Part shown: piece by piece, positions 53,074-61,639 of the stretch
How the letters are laid out: each line of letters begins with the position of its first letter
How positions within the stretch are numbered: position 1 is the stretch's first letter
Assembly: GCA_963698535.1 (NCBI GenBank)
Contig: CAVORD010000001.1
Location: 1,054,001 to 1,118,000 of the forward strand
DNA from: CAVORD01 sp963698535
GTDB taxonomy: Bacteria > Bacteroidota > Bacteroidia > Bacteroidales > VadinHA17
Direction of reading: 5' to 3'
Length of the DNA: 64,000 bases
Translations under genes and position numbers: made by a program
The notes under the pieces: model-generated
The model's input: the letters and a program-made list of their open reading frames with translations, nothing else
Database searches by the model: none
What the model was told of the DNA's origin: nothing

Positions 53074-55028
53074 TTAATTGAAATTGCATTAAACTTGCAG
53101 GCCGGAAAACATAATCCGCAACCGGTACATTTCTCATCCACTATAAAAAATGGCTGAAGTTTGGTTCCGTATATTGCATTTGCCGGACATCGTGAGGCAC
53201 AGGCTGTGCATCCGTTACACTTATCGACATCGATAACATAGGTTCTTAATCCCCGGCAAACTGATGCTTCACATTTCCTGTCGAAAATATGCTCCTCAAA
53301 TTCATCCCTGAAGATATTCAATGCACTCAGGAAGGGATTCGGGGCTGTCTGACCCAGTCCGCACAGGGATGTATCTTTCATGACCCGTGCTATTGTTTCC
53401 AGTTGCATTACACCCTTAAACCGCTCCAGCGTAACCCCGGGTTCATCGCTTACTGGTCTGGTAATTATCGATTGCATGATACGGAACATCCGTCTCGTAC
53501 CTTCACGGCATGGTATACACTTACCGCAACTTTCGTGGTGTATGTACTCCATAAAATACCTGACAAGATCCACGATGCAGGTATCCTTATCGAGTATTAG
53601 AAATCCGCCGGCTCCCATTCCGGCTACATGTCCCTTAAGATCGTCATAATCTATTTTAAGGTCAAACAGGTACGGAGGAACAAAAGACCCTGATACACCC
53701 CCCAGCTGCACTGCTTTTATCTCTTTCGATTCTCTCGACCCGCCGGCAATATCCTCCAGTATTCTACCGATAGATATTCCCATTTCAACCTCAGCAACCC
53801 CAGTATAGCGGCCCTTACCGGATATACTGAATATCTTGGTACCCTTACTGCTTTCACTGCCGATACCATAGAACCAGTCGGGTCCGTTTTTCATTATTAT
53901 CGGGATGTTGGCAATAGTCTCAACATTGTTGATGACAGTAGGCCTGCCATTTAATCCTGAGGAGGTGGGGAATGGAGGTTTCAGCTGAGGCATCCCTCTC
54001 CTGCCCTCAAGACTCTCAATCAGGGCAGTCTCCTCACCACAAACAAAGGCACCGGGTTCAACCTGCACTTTAATGGTAAGATTGAATCCACTCGAATATA
54101 TGTTATCGCCAAGGAGACCATATATTCTGGCAGACTCAATGGCTGTTCTTATAAGTTCAATTGCTAAATCTGAATCCCTTCTGATATATATTATAGCCTG
54201 AGAAGCGCCTATGGCGTAAGCAGATATGGCAATCCCCTCAATTAGCAGATGTGGATCCGACTCCATGATTGCCCTGTCGGTAAATGCACCAGGGTCGCTC
54301 TCCTTAGCATTACAGATAAGATATCTGACAGGAGAGGGTGACATCAGGGCATATCTCCATTTTTTTCCTGTAAGAAATCCGCCACCACTTCGCCCGCGAA
54401 GACCGCTCTGTTCAACAATATCACAGACCTCCTCAAGCGTATAGCTGCTTATAACCTTAAGAAATGTTTTGTAACCACCTCTTGCGATGTACTCTTCAAT
54501 GCTTGATGGATCAATCAGTCCACTATTTGCCAGCACCACCCTCCTCTGGGCCCTGAACCACGACAGATCGTTTAAGAAGGGAATCGCGGGCCAAAGTGTT
54601 ATTCCTTGTTGCCCTTCCTGCCCAATAAGATCTTCTTTGGGAATATCCTGATGGAATACAGCACTTAAGAGCGAATCTACCTTATCATCTGTAATATTCC
54701 TGAAATAGAGTCTGTTCTTGCCAGGTAACTGAATGGTTACAACAGGCTCAAACTGGACCGGAAGGGAGGCTCCTACCTTCAACACGGTACAATCGGCAGG
54801 ATATTCACTGGTAAAACGTTCAATACCCTCCAGAGTGGCTGATGCACCTGCTATACGTGCAGCACTGCCGTAAGCAATGGTAATTACCGGTTTTTCAACC
54901 TTATCCCTTCTTATTAAACTCAGTAGCGATGCTGACCGTTCCGGCAGCTGATCCTTATCTGATCCAAGGAGCGTTGAAAGCAGAAATTCATTTACCTTCA
55001 TTATGGTCGCCTTCTCACCCATTGTCAT
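53070..55028 (-). CDS. hydB: NuoF-like flavoprotein subunit HydB with cysteine-free N-domain
   Basis: This 652-residue subunit carries FMN and oxidises or reduces NAD(H). From about 190 the NuoF core is clear: GLRGRSGGGFLTGKKWRYA at 209-227, ICNAKESDPGAFTDR at 238-252, CGEETALIESLEG at 330-342, then the [4Fe-4S] ligands C501, C504, C507 and C556. A two-cluster ferredoxin domain ends the protein (C604-C614, C634-C644). The N-terminal thioredoxin-like domain (about 45-110) normally holds a [2Fe-2S] cluster, but the cysteine positions read AYGSAA and VGASLPV, so that cluster should be absent. In the NADEGDPG motif the Asp is Lys. Confidence 0.9.
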   Translation of the reverse strand: MTMGEKATIMKVNEFLLSTLLGSDKDQLPERSASLLSLIRRDKVEKPVITIAYGSAARIAGASATLEGIERFTSEYPADCTVLKVGASLPVQFEPVVTIQLPGKNRLYFRNITDDKVDSLLSAVFHQDIPKEDLIGQEGQQGITLWPAIPFLNDLSWFRAQRRVVLANSGLIDPSSIEEYIARGGYKTFLKVISSYTLEEVCDIVEQSGLRGRSGGGFLTGKKWRYALMSPSPVRYLICNAKESDPGAFTDRAIMESDPHLLIEGIAISAYAIGASQAIIYIRRDSDLAIELIRTAIESARIYGLLGDNIYSSGFNLTIKVQVEPGAFVCGEETALIESLEGRRGMPQLKPPFPTSSGLNGRPTVINNVETIANIPIIMKNGPDWFYGIGSESSKGTKIFSISGKGRYTGVAEVEMGISIGRILEDIAGGSRESKEIKAVQLGGVSGSFVPPYLFDLKIDYDDLKGHVAGMGAGGFLILDKDTCIVDLVRYFMEYIHHESCGKCIPCREGTRRMFRIMQSIITRPVSDEPGVTLERFKGVMQLETIARVMKDTSLCGLGQTAPNPFLSALNIFRDEFEEHIFDRKCEASVCRGLRTYVIDVDKCNGCTACASRCPANAIYGTKLQPFFIVDEKCTGCGLCFPACKFNAISIK

Positions 55029-55485
55029 CGCTGTATTTTAGTTTCAGCAACATCTCCCGAACCTTAGCAGGACTCACGGAGGTAACAAACTTACCATTAA
55101 CATAGACATTTGGTCCTAAACCGCAGCCGCCCATGCAGGAAGATATCTCAAAGCTGAACCGGCCATCCTTGGAGGTTACACCAGGCTCTATTCCAAGCTG
55201 TTCCCTGAAAGTTTCAATAGTTTTCCCCGATCCCGACAGGTAGCATGTTGAACCATGGCAAATCCGAAAATGTATTCGTCCTTCAGGATAAAATCTGAAT
55301 TGATCATAAAAAGTGGCAAGCCCGTAGATTTTGGTTGTGCTTATATCAAGAAGTTTAGCCACTTCAGTTACAGCCTCTTCAGACAGGAATCCCCTCTTGA
55401 TCTGAATCTCCTGAAGGATCGTTATAAGATCCCCGCTGCCTGACTGGCTGTATTGATCAAGTACCTCTTTTAATGCCTTTTCCAT
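55015..55485 (-). CDS. hydC: NuoE-like [2Fe-2S] subunit HydC
   Basis: From ATG 55485, preceded directly by GGAGG, the protein has 156 residues. A TTG further upstream at 55509 overlaps the promoter and is rejected. It has a short helical N-domain (RGFLSEEAVTEVAKLLDI) and a thioredoxin-like [2Fe-2S] domain with C76, C81, C117 and C121 (FRICHGSTCYL and SSCMGGCGLGP). It passes electrons within the HydABC complex. It is the first gene of the minus-strand hydrogenase run and its 3' end overlaps hydB by 14 bases. Confidence 0.93.
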   Translation of the reverse strand: MEKALKEVLDQYSQSGSGDLITILQEIQIKRGFLSEEAVTEVAKLLDISTTKIYGLATFYDQFRFYPEGRIHFRICHGSTCYLSGSGKTIETFREQLGIEPGVTSKDGRFSFEISSCMGGCGLGPNVYVNGKFVTSVSPAKVREMLLKLKYSDDNG

Positions 55486-55506
55486 CCTCCGATCAATATT
55501 CAATAA

Positions 55507-55537
55507 CAAATATATATTTTTGTTGTTATTTTACAAA
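55507..55537 (-). promoter_or_regulatory. hydC operon promoter (TTTG-N19-TATATTTG)
   Basis: On minus, TTTG (55534-55537) and TATATTTG (55507-55514) are separated by exactly 19 bases, a near-perfect Bacteroidota promoter. Transcription should start around 55500, about 15 bases before the hydC ATG. Confidence 0.85.
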
Positions 55538-55539
55538 CA

Positions 55540-55557
55540 TTGTTATTTTATTAACAA
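55540..55557. promoter_or_regulatory. Rex-type operator
   Basis: TTGTTATTTTATTAACAA has perfect 6-bp arms (TTGTTA/TAACAA) around a 6-base AT spacer, matching the general Rex operator form TTGTnAnnnnnnTnACAA. It lies two bases upstream of the -33 box of the hydC promoter, so bound Rex could block that promoter and perhaps the divergent one. Confidence 0.75.
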
Positions 55558-55741
55558 TAAATTATGAGGTTTATCATCACAAAAAGAAATCTCCACAATT
55601 ATCTTTATTGCTACGAAAGAGACAGTATTGATTGACATCTCTTATATATTGTTTGTATTGTCCTGTATATCATTTATTTGCAATTAACCATGGTAGTGAT
55701 ATTTTAAAAACACGATCCCCTTCAATGAATGATATATTTTG

Positions 55742-55749
55742 TATTTTTG
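55742..55749 (+). promoter_or_regulatory. possible -7 element for the second sensor operon
   Basis: TATTTTTG is a perfect TAnnTTTG, 26 bases before ATG 55776. No clear -33 box. The 266-base divergent region otherwise holds the Rex-type palindrome and AT-rich DNA. Confidence 0.5.
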
Positions 55750-55775
55750 ACTAATTGCCACTCGAAAGGTACGTG

Positions 55776-56024
55776 ATGAAGAAAAAGCTTGAATTAAAAA
55801 TATGCATGGGCAGCAGTTGCTTCTCGCGCGGCAACAAGGAGCTGGTTAAGGAGATAAAAGGTTACATTGAAAAAAACCACCTTGAGGAGAAGATCCAATT
55901 CAGCGGTGCCAGATGTGTGGGATTATGCAGTGAGGGACCTGTTGTTATTATAAACGATAAAACCATTAAAGGGGTATCATCAGCAGTTATTGAAGCACTA
56001 CTGGAAGAGGAGCTTGCTGAATAA
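55776..56024 (+). CDS. thioredoxin-like [2Fe-2S] ferredoxin
   Basis: From ATG 55776 (preceded by AAAGG) this is an 82-residue stand-alone domain with C10, C15, C47 and C51 in LKICMGSSCFSRGN and GARCVGLCSEGP. It is the same fold as the C-domain of NuoE/HydC and as the N-domain of HydB, which in this locus has lost its cysteines. It may pass electrons to the H-cluster sensor encoded 16 bases downstream, or substitute for the missing HydB cluster. Both roles are inference. Confidence 0.88.
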   Translation: MKKKLELKICMGSSCFSRGNKELVKEIKGYIEKNHLEEKIQFSGARCVGLCSEGPVVIINDKTIKGVSSAVIEALLEEELAE

Positions 56025-56040
56025 TGAAAAAGAACAAAAG

Positions 56041-57924
56041 ATGAAGTCAGATTCACCTATTTTGCAGATCGATGACAAGTTGTGTTCCAATGCCTATACA
56101 TGTATCAGGGTTTGTCCTGTTAACGCCATTGAGGTACGGAGGGAAAAGGAACATCCCCTAATATTGTCGGACAGATGCATTGGTTGTGGCCTTTGCTTCA
56201 CCAGTTGTCCGAGTGGTGCAATAAAGTACCGCGATTCTATTGAATCAACCCGGGAGATCATTAAGTCGGGCAAAAAACGTATTGCCATAGTAGCTCCCAG
56301 CATTGCCTCGGAGTTTGAGGATATTACTGATTACAGAAAGTTTGTGGCAATGATCCGTGCACTTGGATTCGACATGGTTCATGAAGGAAGTTTCGGTGTC
56401 GACATAATTGCAGCAGCCTACAGAAAACTATTTGAGGAATCAAGCGGAAAGTACTTTATTACAGCAAACTGCCCCAGTGTGGTTAAGCTTATCGAGAAAT
56501 ATTACCCCTCACTGGTTCCCAACCTGGCCCCTATTGTCTCACCTATGATAGCGGCTGCCGCCATCGCCAGGGATCTGCATGGCGATGATTGTAAAGTTGT
56601 GTTTATCGGGCCTTGTATTGACAATAAAGATGAATCGCTTCTTTACAAAGGCAGGAAAATAGTTGACAGTGTACTTACATTTCTTGAATTGCGTCAGCTT
56701 TTCAATGAATCGGGTATCCAGGAGAAGTCGGTAAAGATGTCGGATTTCGATCCTCCCTTTGGCAACTGGGGTGCTCTTTATCCTCTGCCCGCAGGTATAC
56801 TGCAGGCGGCAGGGATTAAACGCGATCTGGTATCGAGTGAAGTAATTACTGCTTCGGGTAAAGAGGATGTACTGGAGGCGCTAAGTGATTTCAACAGTCA
56901 TATTGATACGATCCAGCACCATTTCAATCTGTTCTTCTGTCCGGGATGTCTGCTGGGACCGGGTATGCTTCACCACCGTGAAAGGTTCAGGAGAAGGTCT
57001 CTTGTAAGAAGGTATGCACAAAAGAGAGTGGATGTCCTCGACAGGGATGAGTGGGAGAAGAATATGAAGCGCTGGTCCAAAACAGACCTGGCCAGAAGTT
57101 TTTCGGTAGATGACCAGAGGATGCCTGATCCTTCTGAGGAGTCGATAGAAGATGTTTTGAAGATAATTGGCAAGACAGGGTCGAGCAATCCGGCTAACTG
57201 CGGGTCGTGTGGCTATGGTTCATGCAGAGACTTTGCCAAAATTGTAGCTCAGGGACTGGCAATACCCGAGATGTGTCATACATATAACCTTAGAGTTAAG
57301 CAGGATTACATTGAGAACCTCCGGCTCAACAACAAGCGGCTGGCCGATACAAGGAAAGCACTGAAAGATTCAGAGGAGCTTGCCAGAAAGGAGAAGGAGG
57401 TGGCGCAGAATGCCTCCGACATGATGAACTCGATGCTTGAAAAGCTGCCGTCGGGTGTTGTTATCGTCGATCAGAACCTTAAGGTACTCCATTCCAATCT
57501 TAGCTTTATCACAATGCTGGGAGATGAGGCTGCCTCCATTGCGGATATTATTCCCGGGCTGGCAGGTGCTGATGTTAAAACTCTTCTCCCCTTCAACGTA
57601 TATAATATGTTCAGCTATGTACTTACAGAAAATGAAGCTGTTATATCACGTGATGTTCCTTTTGGGGAGACGATGCTGAATGTTTCGATCTTTCCGATAC
57701 GACAGAATAAGATTTGCGGGGCAATTGTTCGTGACCTCTATTCACCGGAAGTACAGCGGGAGGAGGTGATCAGCAGGATGAATGATGTTATTGACAAGAA
57801 CCTCGATATGGTTCAGAAAATAGGCTTTCTGCTTGGCGAAGGTGCCTCCGAAACAGAGCAGATGCTCAACTCGATAATCGAATCCTACAGGAAACGAAAA
57901 GACTCCGGCAATCAGATCAAATGA
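56041..57924 (+). CDS. H-cluster/PAS sensor protein (HydS, group C type)
   Basis: From ATG 56041 the protein has 627 residues. Two [4Fe-4S] motifs (C15, C21, C25 with unusual spacing; C47, C50, C53, C57) precede an H-cluster domain: loop 1 ITANCPS (C144), loop 2 GPCIDNKDE (C192), loop 3 FFCPGCLLGPG (C300, C303). A small Fe-S domain follows (C387, C390, C395, C412), then a coiled coil and a PAS domain at about 462-570 (KLPSGVVIVDQNLKVLHSN). The proton-relay cysteine is replaced by Asn. Such proteins are regarded as H2 sensors. There is no kinase domain; output is probably the phosphatase encoded next, overlapping by four bases. Confidence 0.92.
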   Translation: MKSDSPILQIDDKLCSNAYTCIRVCPVNAIEVRREKEHPLILSDRCIGCGLCFTSCPSGAIKYRDSIESTREIIKSGKKRIAIVAPSIASEFEDITDYRKFVAMIRALGFDMVHEGSFGVDIIAAAYRKLFEESSGKYFITANCPSVVKLIEKYYPSLVPNLAPIVSPMIAAAAIARDLHGDDCKVVFIGPCIDNKDESLLYKGRKIVDSVLTFLELRQLFNESGIQEKSVKMSDFDPPFGNWGALYPLPAGILQAAGIKRDLVSSEVITASGKEDVLEALSDFNSHIDTIQHHFNLFFCPGCLLGPGMLHHRERFRRRSLVRRYAQKRVDVLDRDEWEKNMKRWSKTDLARSFSVDDQRMPDPSEESIEDVLKIIGKTGSSNPANCGSCGYGSCRDFAKIVAQGLAIPEMCHTYNLRVKQDYIENLRLNNKRLADTRKALKDSEELARKEKEVAQNASDMMNSMLEKLPSGVVIVDQNLKVLHSNLSFITMLGDEAASIADIIPGLAGADVKTLLPFNVYNMFSYVLTENEAVISRDVPFGETMLNVSIFPIRQNKICGAIVRDLYSPEVQREEVISRMNDVIDKNLDMVQKIGFLLGEGASETEQMLNSIIESYRKRKDSGNQIK

Positions 57925-59105
57925 ATACCGATTTCCACATAGAGATAAACTCCAACCAAAGGAATCATGACGGAGAGAGGATCTGTGGTGATGTTTTTCT
58001 ATACCGGCATATCAAGGAGGAGATAAGGACAATAACCGTTCTCTCTGACGGCATGGGTCATGGTGTCAAGGCTAATATGCTTGCTACCCTCACATCAACA
58101 ATGGCTCTTAATTTTACAAGAGAGCACAAAGAGGTTGAGAAGATCGCTGAGATCATAATGAACACCCTGCCTGTTTGCAGCGAGAGGAAGATCAGTTATG
58201 CGACATTCACCATTGTGGATATTGAGAGCGATGGGAAGGTTACAATCCTTGAGTATGATAACCCCCAGACTTTGATCTTCAGGGGAAGCGCACCACTTGA
58301 ACCATCGTGGAGCAAGGTTATTCTGGAATCGGGCAGGAATGCGGGAAAGTCGCTACAGACCTGTACCTTCTATCCCAACAAGGAGGATCGGATCATTATG
58401 ATGTCGGATGGTGTTGCCCAGAGCGGAATGGGTTCAGAACAGTGGCCTTTTGGCTGGGAGAGAGAAAACGTGGCCGCTTATGCCGGATCGCTCATCAACG
58501 GCGACCCGTCGATCTCAGCCGCCATTCTCAGTTCCAAGATTGTATCGTTTGCCTACAGGAACGATGATTTTAAGGCTAAAGACGACATCTCGTGCAGCGT
58601 AATATATTTCCGGGAACCCCGCCGCCTGCTCATTTGCTCAGGTCCTCCCTACGAAGAGACTAAAGATAGTGAACTGGCTGAAAGAGTTCGGTCGTTCGAA
58701 GGCAGAGTAATACTCTCCGGAGGAACTACAGCTGATATTGTGGCCCGGGAACTGAAACGAAGGATCATAGATACACTGGAATTTGCTGATCCCGATCTGC
58801 CTCCCGAGAGCTTCATGGAAGGTATCGATCTTGTGACAGAAGGGATCCTTACACTGCAGAAGACACATGAAATCCTTAAAACATTCAGTAACAGTGTGAA
58901 GCTTGGAAAAGGACCGGCCGACAAAGTTGTAAAACTAATGATGGAGAGCGATGAGATACACTTTATCACCGGTACCAGGATAAATATCGCCCACCAGGAT
59001 CCCACTCTGCCGATAGAGCTTGAGATAAGGAGAACCGTTGTTAAAAGGATAGCCAGAATGCTTGAGGATAAATGGCTGAAAAAGGTAGTGATAGACTATA
59101 TTTAA
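57921..59105 (+). CDS. SpoIIE/PP2C-type serine phosphatase
   Basis: This 394-residue protein has a PP2C/SpoIIE catalytic domain at about 1-230. Metal-binding acids are D24 (ICGDVFLY), D43 (VLSDGMGHG), D154 region EDRIIMMSDGVAQSG and the late KAKDDISCSVIYF. The C-terminal 160 residues form a second, mostly helical domain that accompanies the phosphatase in H-cluster sensor operons. It should dephosphorylate serine or threonine residues on an unknown target, under control of the upstream sensor. It overlaps that gene by four bases. Confidence 0.9.
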   Translation: MNTDFHIEINSNQRNHDGERICGDVFLYRHIKEEIRTITVLSDGMGHGVKANMLATLTSTMALNFTREHKEVEKIAEIIMNTLPVCSERKISYATFTIVDIESDGKVTILEYDNPQTLIFRGSAPLEPSWSKVILESGRNAGKSLQTCTFYPNKEDRIIMMSDGVAQSGMGSEQWPFGWERENVAAYAGSLINGDPSISAAILSSKIVSFAYRNDDFKAKDDISCSVIYFREPRRLLICSGPPYEETKDSELAERVRSFEGRVILSGGTTADIVARELKRRIIDTLEFADPDLPPESFMEGIDLVTEGILTLQKTHEILKTFSNSVKLGKGPADKVVKLMMESDEIHFITGTRINIAHQDPTLPIELEIRRTVVKRIARMLEDKWLKKVVIDYI

Positions 59106-59108
59106 GTA

Positions 59109-59525
59109 TCAGCTTTTTGTTGCCTCGGCAAACAGAACAGGTTGTATCTCAGGATATGAGAGTATCTCAGGAAGCACCTCTGAAAATTGTCTGTCGTCAA
59201 TTTCAGAAAAATCAGGAATCGCTCCAGGCTCTTCAATAGTTACCCTGTAAAGGACACCAAATGTTGTCACTCCTTCCCTGGTAACAGAATATATGCAAAT
59301 CCGCTTTAGCTCCCTTACCGTACCTCCTGTCTCTTCCCAGACCTCCCTCCTGGCAGCATCATCGGGCTTTTCACCGGACTCGATCCTTCCTCCCGGAATC
59401 TCCCATGATCCCCTCTTTCTGTGCTTAACAAAAACAAAACGCCCATTACATGAAGTAACCATCACAACGTAGGTCAGGACATAATCCTGCTCTACGGACC
59501 CATAATAAAAATCTACTTTTACCAT
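59109..59525 (-). CDS. Nudix hydrolase
   Basis: From ATG 59525 this is a 138-residue Nudix protein. The Nudix box GRIESGEKPDDAARREVWEE, then TGG, fits G-x5-E-x7-REVxEExG. An in-frame start at 59582 exists, but a perfect TAGATTTG promoter element lies between, so 59525 is preferred. The family hydrolyses nucleoside diphosphates linked to another moiety; the substrate is not predictable. Convergent with the phosphatase gene (three-base gap). Confidence 0.88.
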   Translation of the reverse strand: MVKVDFYYGSVEQDYVLTYVVMVTSCNGRFVFVKHRKRGSWEIPGGRIESGEKPDDAARREVWEETGGTVRELKRICIYSVTREGVTTFGVLYRVTIEEPGAIPDFSEIDDRQFSEVLPEILSYPEIQPVLFAEATKS

Positions 59526-59539
59526 CGCCTTATTCCACA

Positions 59540-59547
59540 CAAATCTA
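59540..59547 (-). promoter_or_regulatory. -7 promoter element for the Nudix gene
   Basis: On minus the bases read TAGATTTG, a perfect TAnnTTTG, 14 bases before ATG 59525. It decides the start choice for that gene. Confidence 0.55.
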
Positions 59548-59587
59548 ACAAACCAATATTTAAACCTGATACATTCTTCCATTTTTA

Positions 59588-59595
59588 TACTTTTG
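59588..59595 (+). promoter_or_regulatory. -7 promoter element for the metallophosphatase gene
   Basis: TACTTTTG is a perfect TAnnTTTG, 17 bases before ATG 59613 and divergent from the Nudix promoter. Confidence 0.55.
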
Positions 59596-59612
59596 TACTA
59601 AATGGACCATAT

Positions 59613-60791
59613 ATGGGCATAATATTAACACTGCTTATAACCGACCTGCTCCAGTATCCCGCGCTGGTAAAGCTATATGCCGGCAAAAGGAAGATCTCAT
59701 TATTCTTAATGGTAAGTGGTTTGATTATCACCTTCTCCACATGGGGTGTAGTAGCTGTTTTGTACAACACAGCATCGAGCCCCGACGACCCATGGCGCAT
59801 GTATCTTGTCTTATGGTTTGTCTGGCTGCTGTTCTTCATCTGGATTCCCAGGCTGATAGGTTACTCTCTCTTCTGGCTTTTTTATCTTAGCGGTAAACTA
59901 AACAGTACCAGGAGGATCGTTTGGAAGCCACTCATGATACTGGTTCTGTCGGGCCTCATTTTTGGCGTTGCAGGAAATATGAGTGCTTCACGGAATTTTA
60001 AGGTACTTGAAACACGAATTGATATCAGAGGGTTGGACCAGGCACTGGAAGGAGTAAGAATTGTACAGATATCAGATCTTCATCTCTCTTCATTTCATAA
60101 AAATAAGAGAGGTCTTGAAAGGGCGATTGAAAGGATAAATCTTCTTTCTCCCGATATTATAGTTAACACCGGAGATTTCGTAACTGTAGGGGCCGGTGAG
60201 TTTGGGTCACTTTGGGAGATCCTGCTCATGGAGAGATCTGCTTACGGAAAATTAGCTGTCCGGGGAAACCATGATTCAGGAACATACCTTAACAGCAGCG
60301 ACACTATTTTAATAAACCGAAACCTGAATATGGTTGATTCACTAATCCTGAAATCGGGGTATCTTTTGCTAAATGACACATCATATAAAATGCAGATCAG
60401 AGGTGCAGATCTTTGGTTTGCCGGTGTGACATGTACGGGCAGACACCCGGATGTTACCCATGGTGACATAAGTAGCGCAATAGCACTGGTTCCTGATTCA
60501 TCCACGCTTATCCTGTTAAGTCATGATCCCAATTCATGGGACGAGGTAACCGAAAGGTTTTCAGGAATAGACCTGACCCTCTCGGGGCATACCCATGCTA
60601 TACAGGCGGGGATAAAAATTGGCAGGCTCAAGTGGAGTCCTTCAAAATACTTATATCCCAGATGGTTCGGCAAATACGAAAATGGTGATCAGACACTTTA
60701 TGTAAACCGCGGGCTTGGAACGATAGGAGCACCTGTAAGGTTTGGTATGTCACCCGAGATAACTCTTTTGATACTTCACCGTAAAGAGTGA
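59613..60791 (+). CDS. membrane-anchored metallophosphatase
   Basis: This 392-residue protein has about four N-terminal membrane helices (residues 1-130) and a calcineurin-like phosphoesterase domain. Metal motifs are IVQISDLHLSS at about 149-159, VNTGDFV, VRGNHDSG, LSHDPNSWDE and LSGHTHAIQAG near 325-335. This layout resembles YkuE-like enzymes that cleave UDP-diacylglucosamine or related lipid phosphates at the membrane. The active site could face either side. Substrate unproven. Confidence 0.88.
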   Translation: MGIILTLLITDLLQYPALVKLYAGKRKISLFLMVSGLIITFSTWGVVAVLYNTASSPDDPWRMYLVLWFVWLLFFIWIPRLIGYSLFWLFYLSGKLNSTRRIVWKPLMILVLSGLIFGVAGNMSASRNFKVLETRIDIRGLDQALEGVRIVQISDLHLSSFHKNKRGLERAIERINLLSPDIIVNTGDFVTVGAGEFGSLWEILLMERSAYGKLAVRGNHDSGTYLNSSDTILINRNLNMVDSLILKSGYLLLNDTSYKMQIRGADLWFAGVTCTGRHPDVTHGDISSAIALVPDSSTLILLSHDPNSWDEVTERFSGIDLTLSGHTHAIQAGIKIGRLKWSPSKYLYPRWFGKYENGDQTLYVNRGLGTIGAPVRFGMSPEITLLILHRKE

Positions 60792-60870
60792 TACAATGAG
60801 TACATATCCTCTCAAATTCCTTATATTGGCTTCAACTTTTCAAGAAACTTATTCAATCAATTAAAGAACG

Positions 60871-61077
60871 ATGGCATCTAGATCTGAATCCAAAGAGAGG
60901 ATAATAAAAGGGAACAAATTAGTTTGTGTGGTATGCAAGGGAGAAAAGTTCTGGGAAAGGACAACTCTAATGAACACCACAGGAATGACATTTTTTGGTC
61001 TGGACTGGGCCAACAGGAAAGCACTGAATCTGGTATGTGAAAACTGCGGTTATGTACACTGGTTCCTGAATCGCTGA
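60871..61077 (+). CDS. small zinc-ribbon protein
   Basis: This 68-residue protein has two CxxC pairs, LVCVVCKGEKF near 18-28 and LVCENCGYVHWF near 54-65, spaced as in zinc ribbons. The central TGMTFFGLDWANRKA is conserved-looking. It is basic at the N-terminus and could bind nucleic acid or protein. Function unknown. It follows the metallophosphatase gene by 79 bases. Confidence 0.75.
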   Translation: MASRSESKERIIKGNKLVCVVCKGEKFWERTTLMNTTGMTFFGLDWANRKALNLVCENCGYVHWFLNR

Positions 61078-61123
61078 TCTTTGTTAAACAACTGATATTC
61101 TGCAATATCAACCAATAATAAAC

Positions 61124-61155
61124 AAATAGGGAAAAGATCTCTCTCTTCCCTATTT
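61124..61155. terminator. hairpin between convergent small genes
   Basis: A perfect 10-bp stem AAATAGGGAA (61124-61133) with TTCCCTATTT (61146-61155) has a 12-base loop. T-rich bases follow on minus; the plus side lacks a clean T run. Probably terminates both neighbours. Confidence 0.55.
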
Positions 61156-61243
61156 CAGAATTATTCCTATGATGCAAACAAATAACCAAAAACCTATTTT
61201 CTGTCACAAGTTGTTGTGAACAGTACCACAGGAACAAATCCAG

Positions 61244-61639
61244 TTATTTTTGTTCGTTTCGTCTCTGCTGCAAATTCTGCCTTCTCTCTGCCTCTTTTTT
61301 CTTAAAATCCGTAAATTTCTTTTCACCGAGAGCAACTTTAAGTTCCTTATCACGCTGTGCAGTAATTTCATCTCTCTTGGCCCTGATGGCATCGCGGTCG
61401 CCTGAACCCATAAGAGTCTGCATCTCTTCTCTCTGCTTCTTAGTGTACTTCAGGATTATATCATAACATTTGGTCTCGGTAGCTTTGTCAAGCGAAAGAT
61501 CAGTTTTCATCCACTCAACTGTTGCTTTTGCAGTTTCTTCCGGTGTCTGCTGTGGTCTGCCCATACCTTGTTGTGCTGTCGCAGTCATCGATAATGTAAC
61601 AAATGCGACAATTGAAAATAATCTGATTGCTGTTTTCAT
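61244..61639 (-). CDS. small periplasmic Gln/Lys-rich protein (DUF4890-like)
   Basis: This 131-residue protein has a signal peptide (about 1-22, ending TATAQ) and a charged, helical mature part rich in Lys, Glu and Gln (KKQREEMQTLMG, KKKEAERRQNLQQRR). The pattern of a DLSLDKATETKCYDIILKY segment followed by long helices resembles the DUF4890 proteins of Bacteroidota, which are distantly like CpxP/Spy chaperones. Function unknown. Confidence 0.7.
   Translation of the reverse strand: MKTAIRLFSIVAFVTLSMTATAQQGMGRPQQTPEETAKATVEWMKTDLSLDKATETKCYDIILKYTKKQREEMQTLMGSGDRDAIRAKRDEITAQRDKELKVALGEKKFTDFKKKEAERRQNLQQRRNEQK

Noticed and set aside
55485..55509. Longer hydC starting at TTG 55509
   Set aside because: The TTG coincides with the TATATTTG promoter element; ATG 55485 has GGAGG directly before it.
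55564..55635. 23-codon plus-strand frame in the hydC/sensor intergenic region
   Set aside because: No ribosome site, no hairpin association and no link to the sensor gene start; length is within chance.
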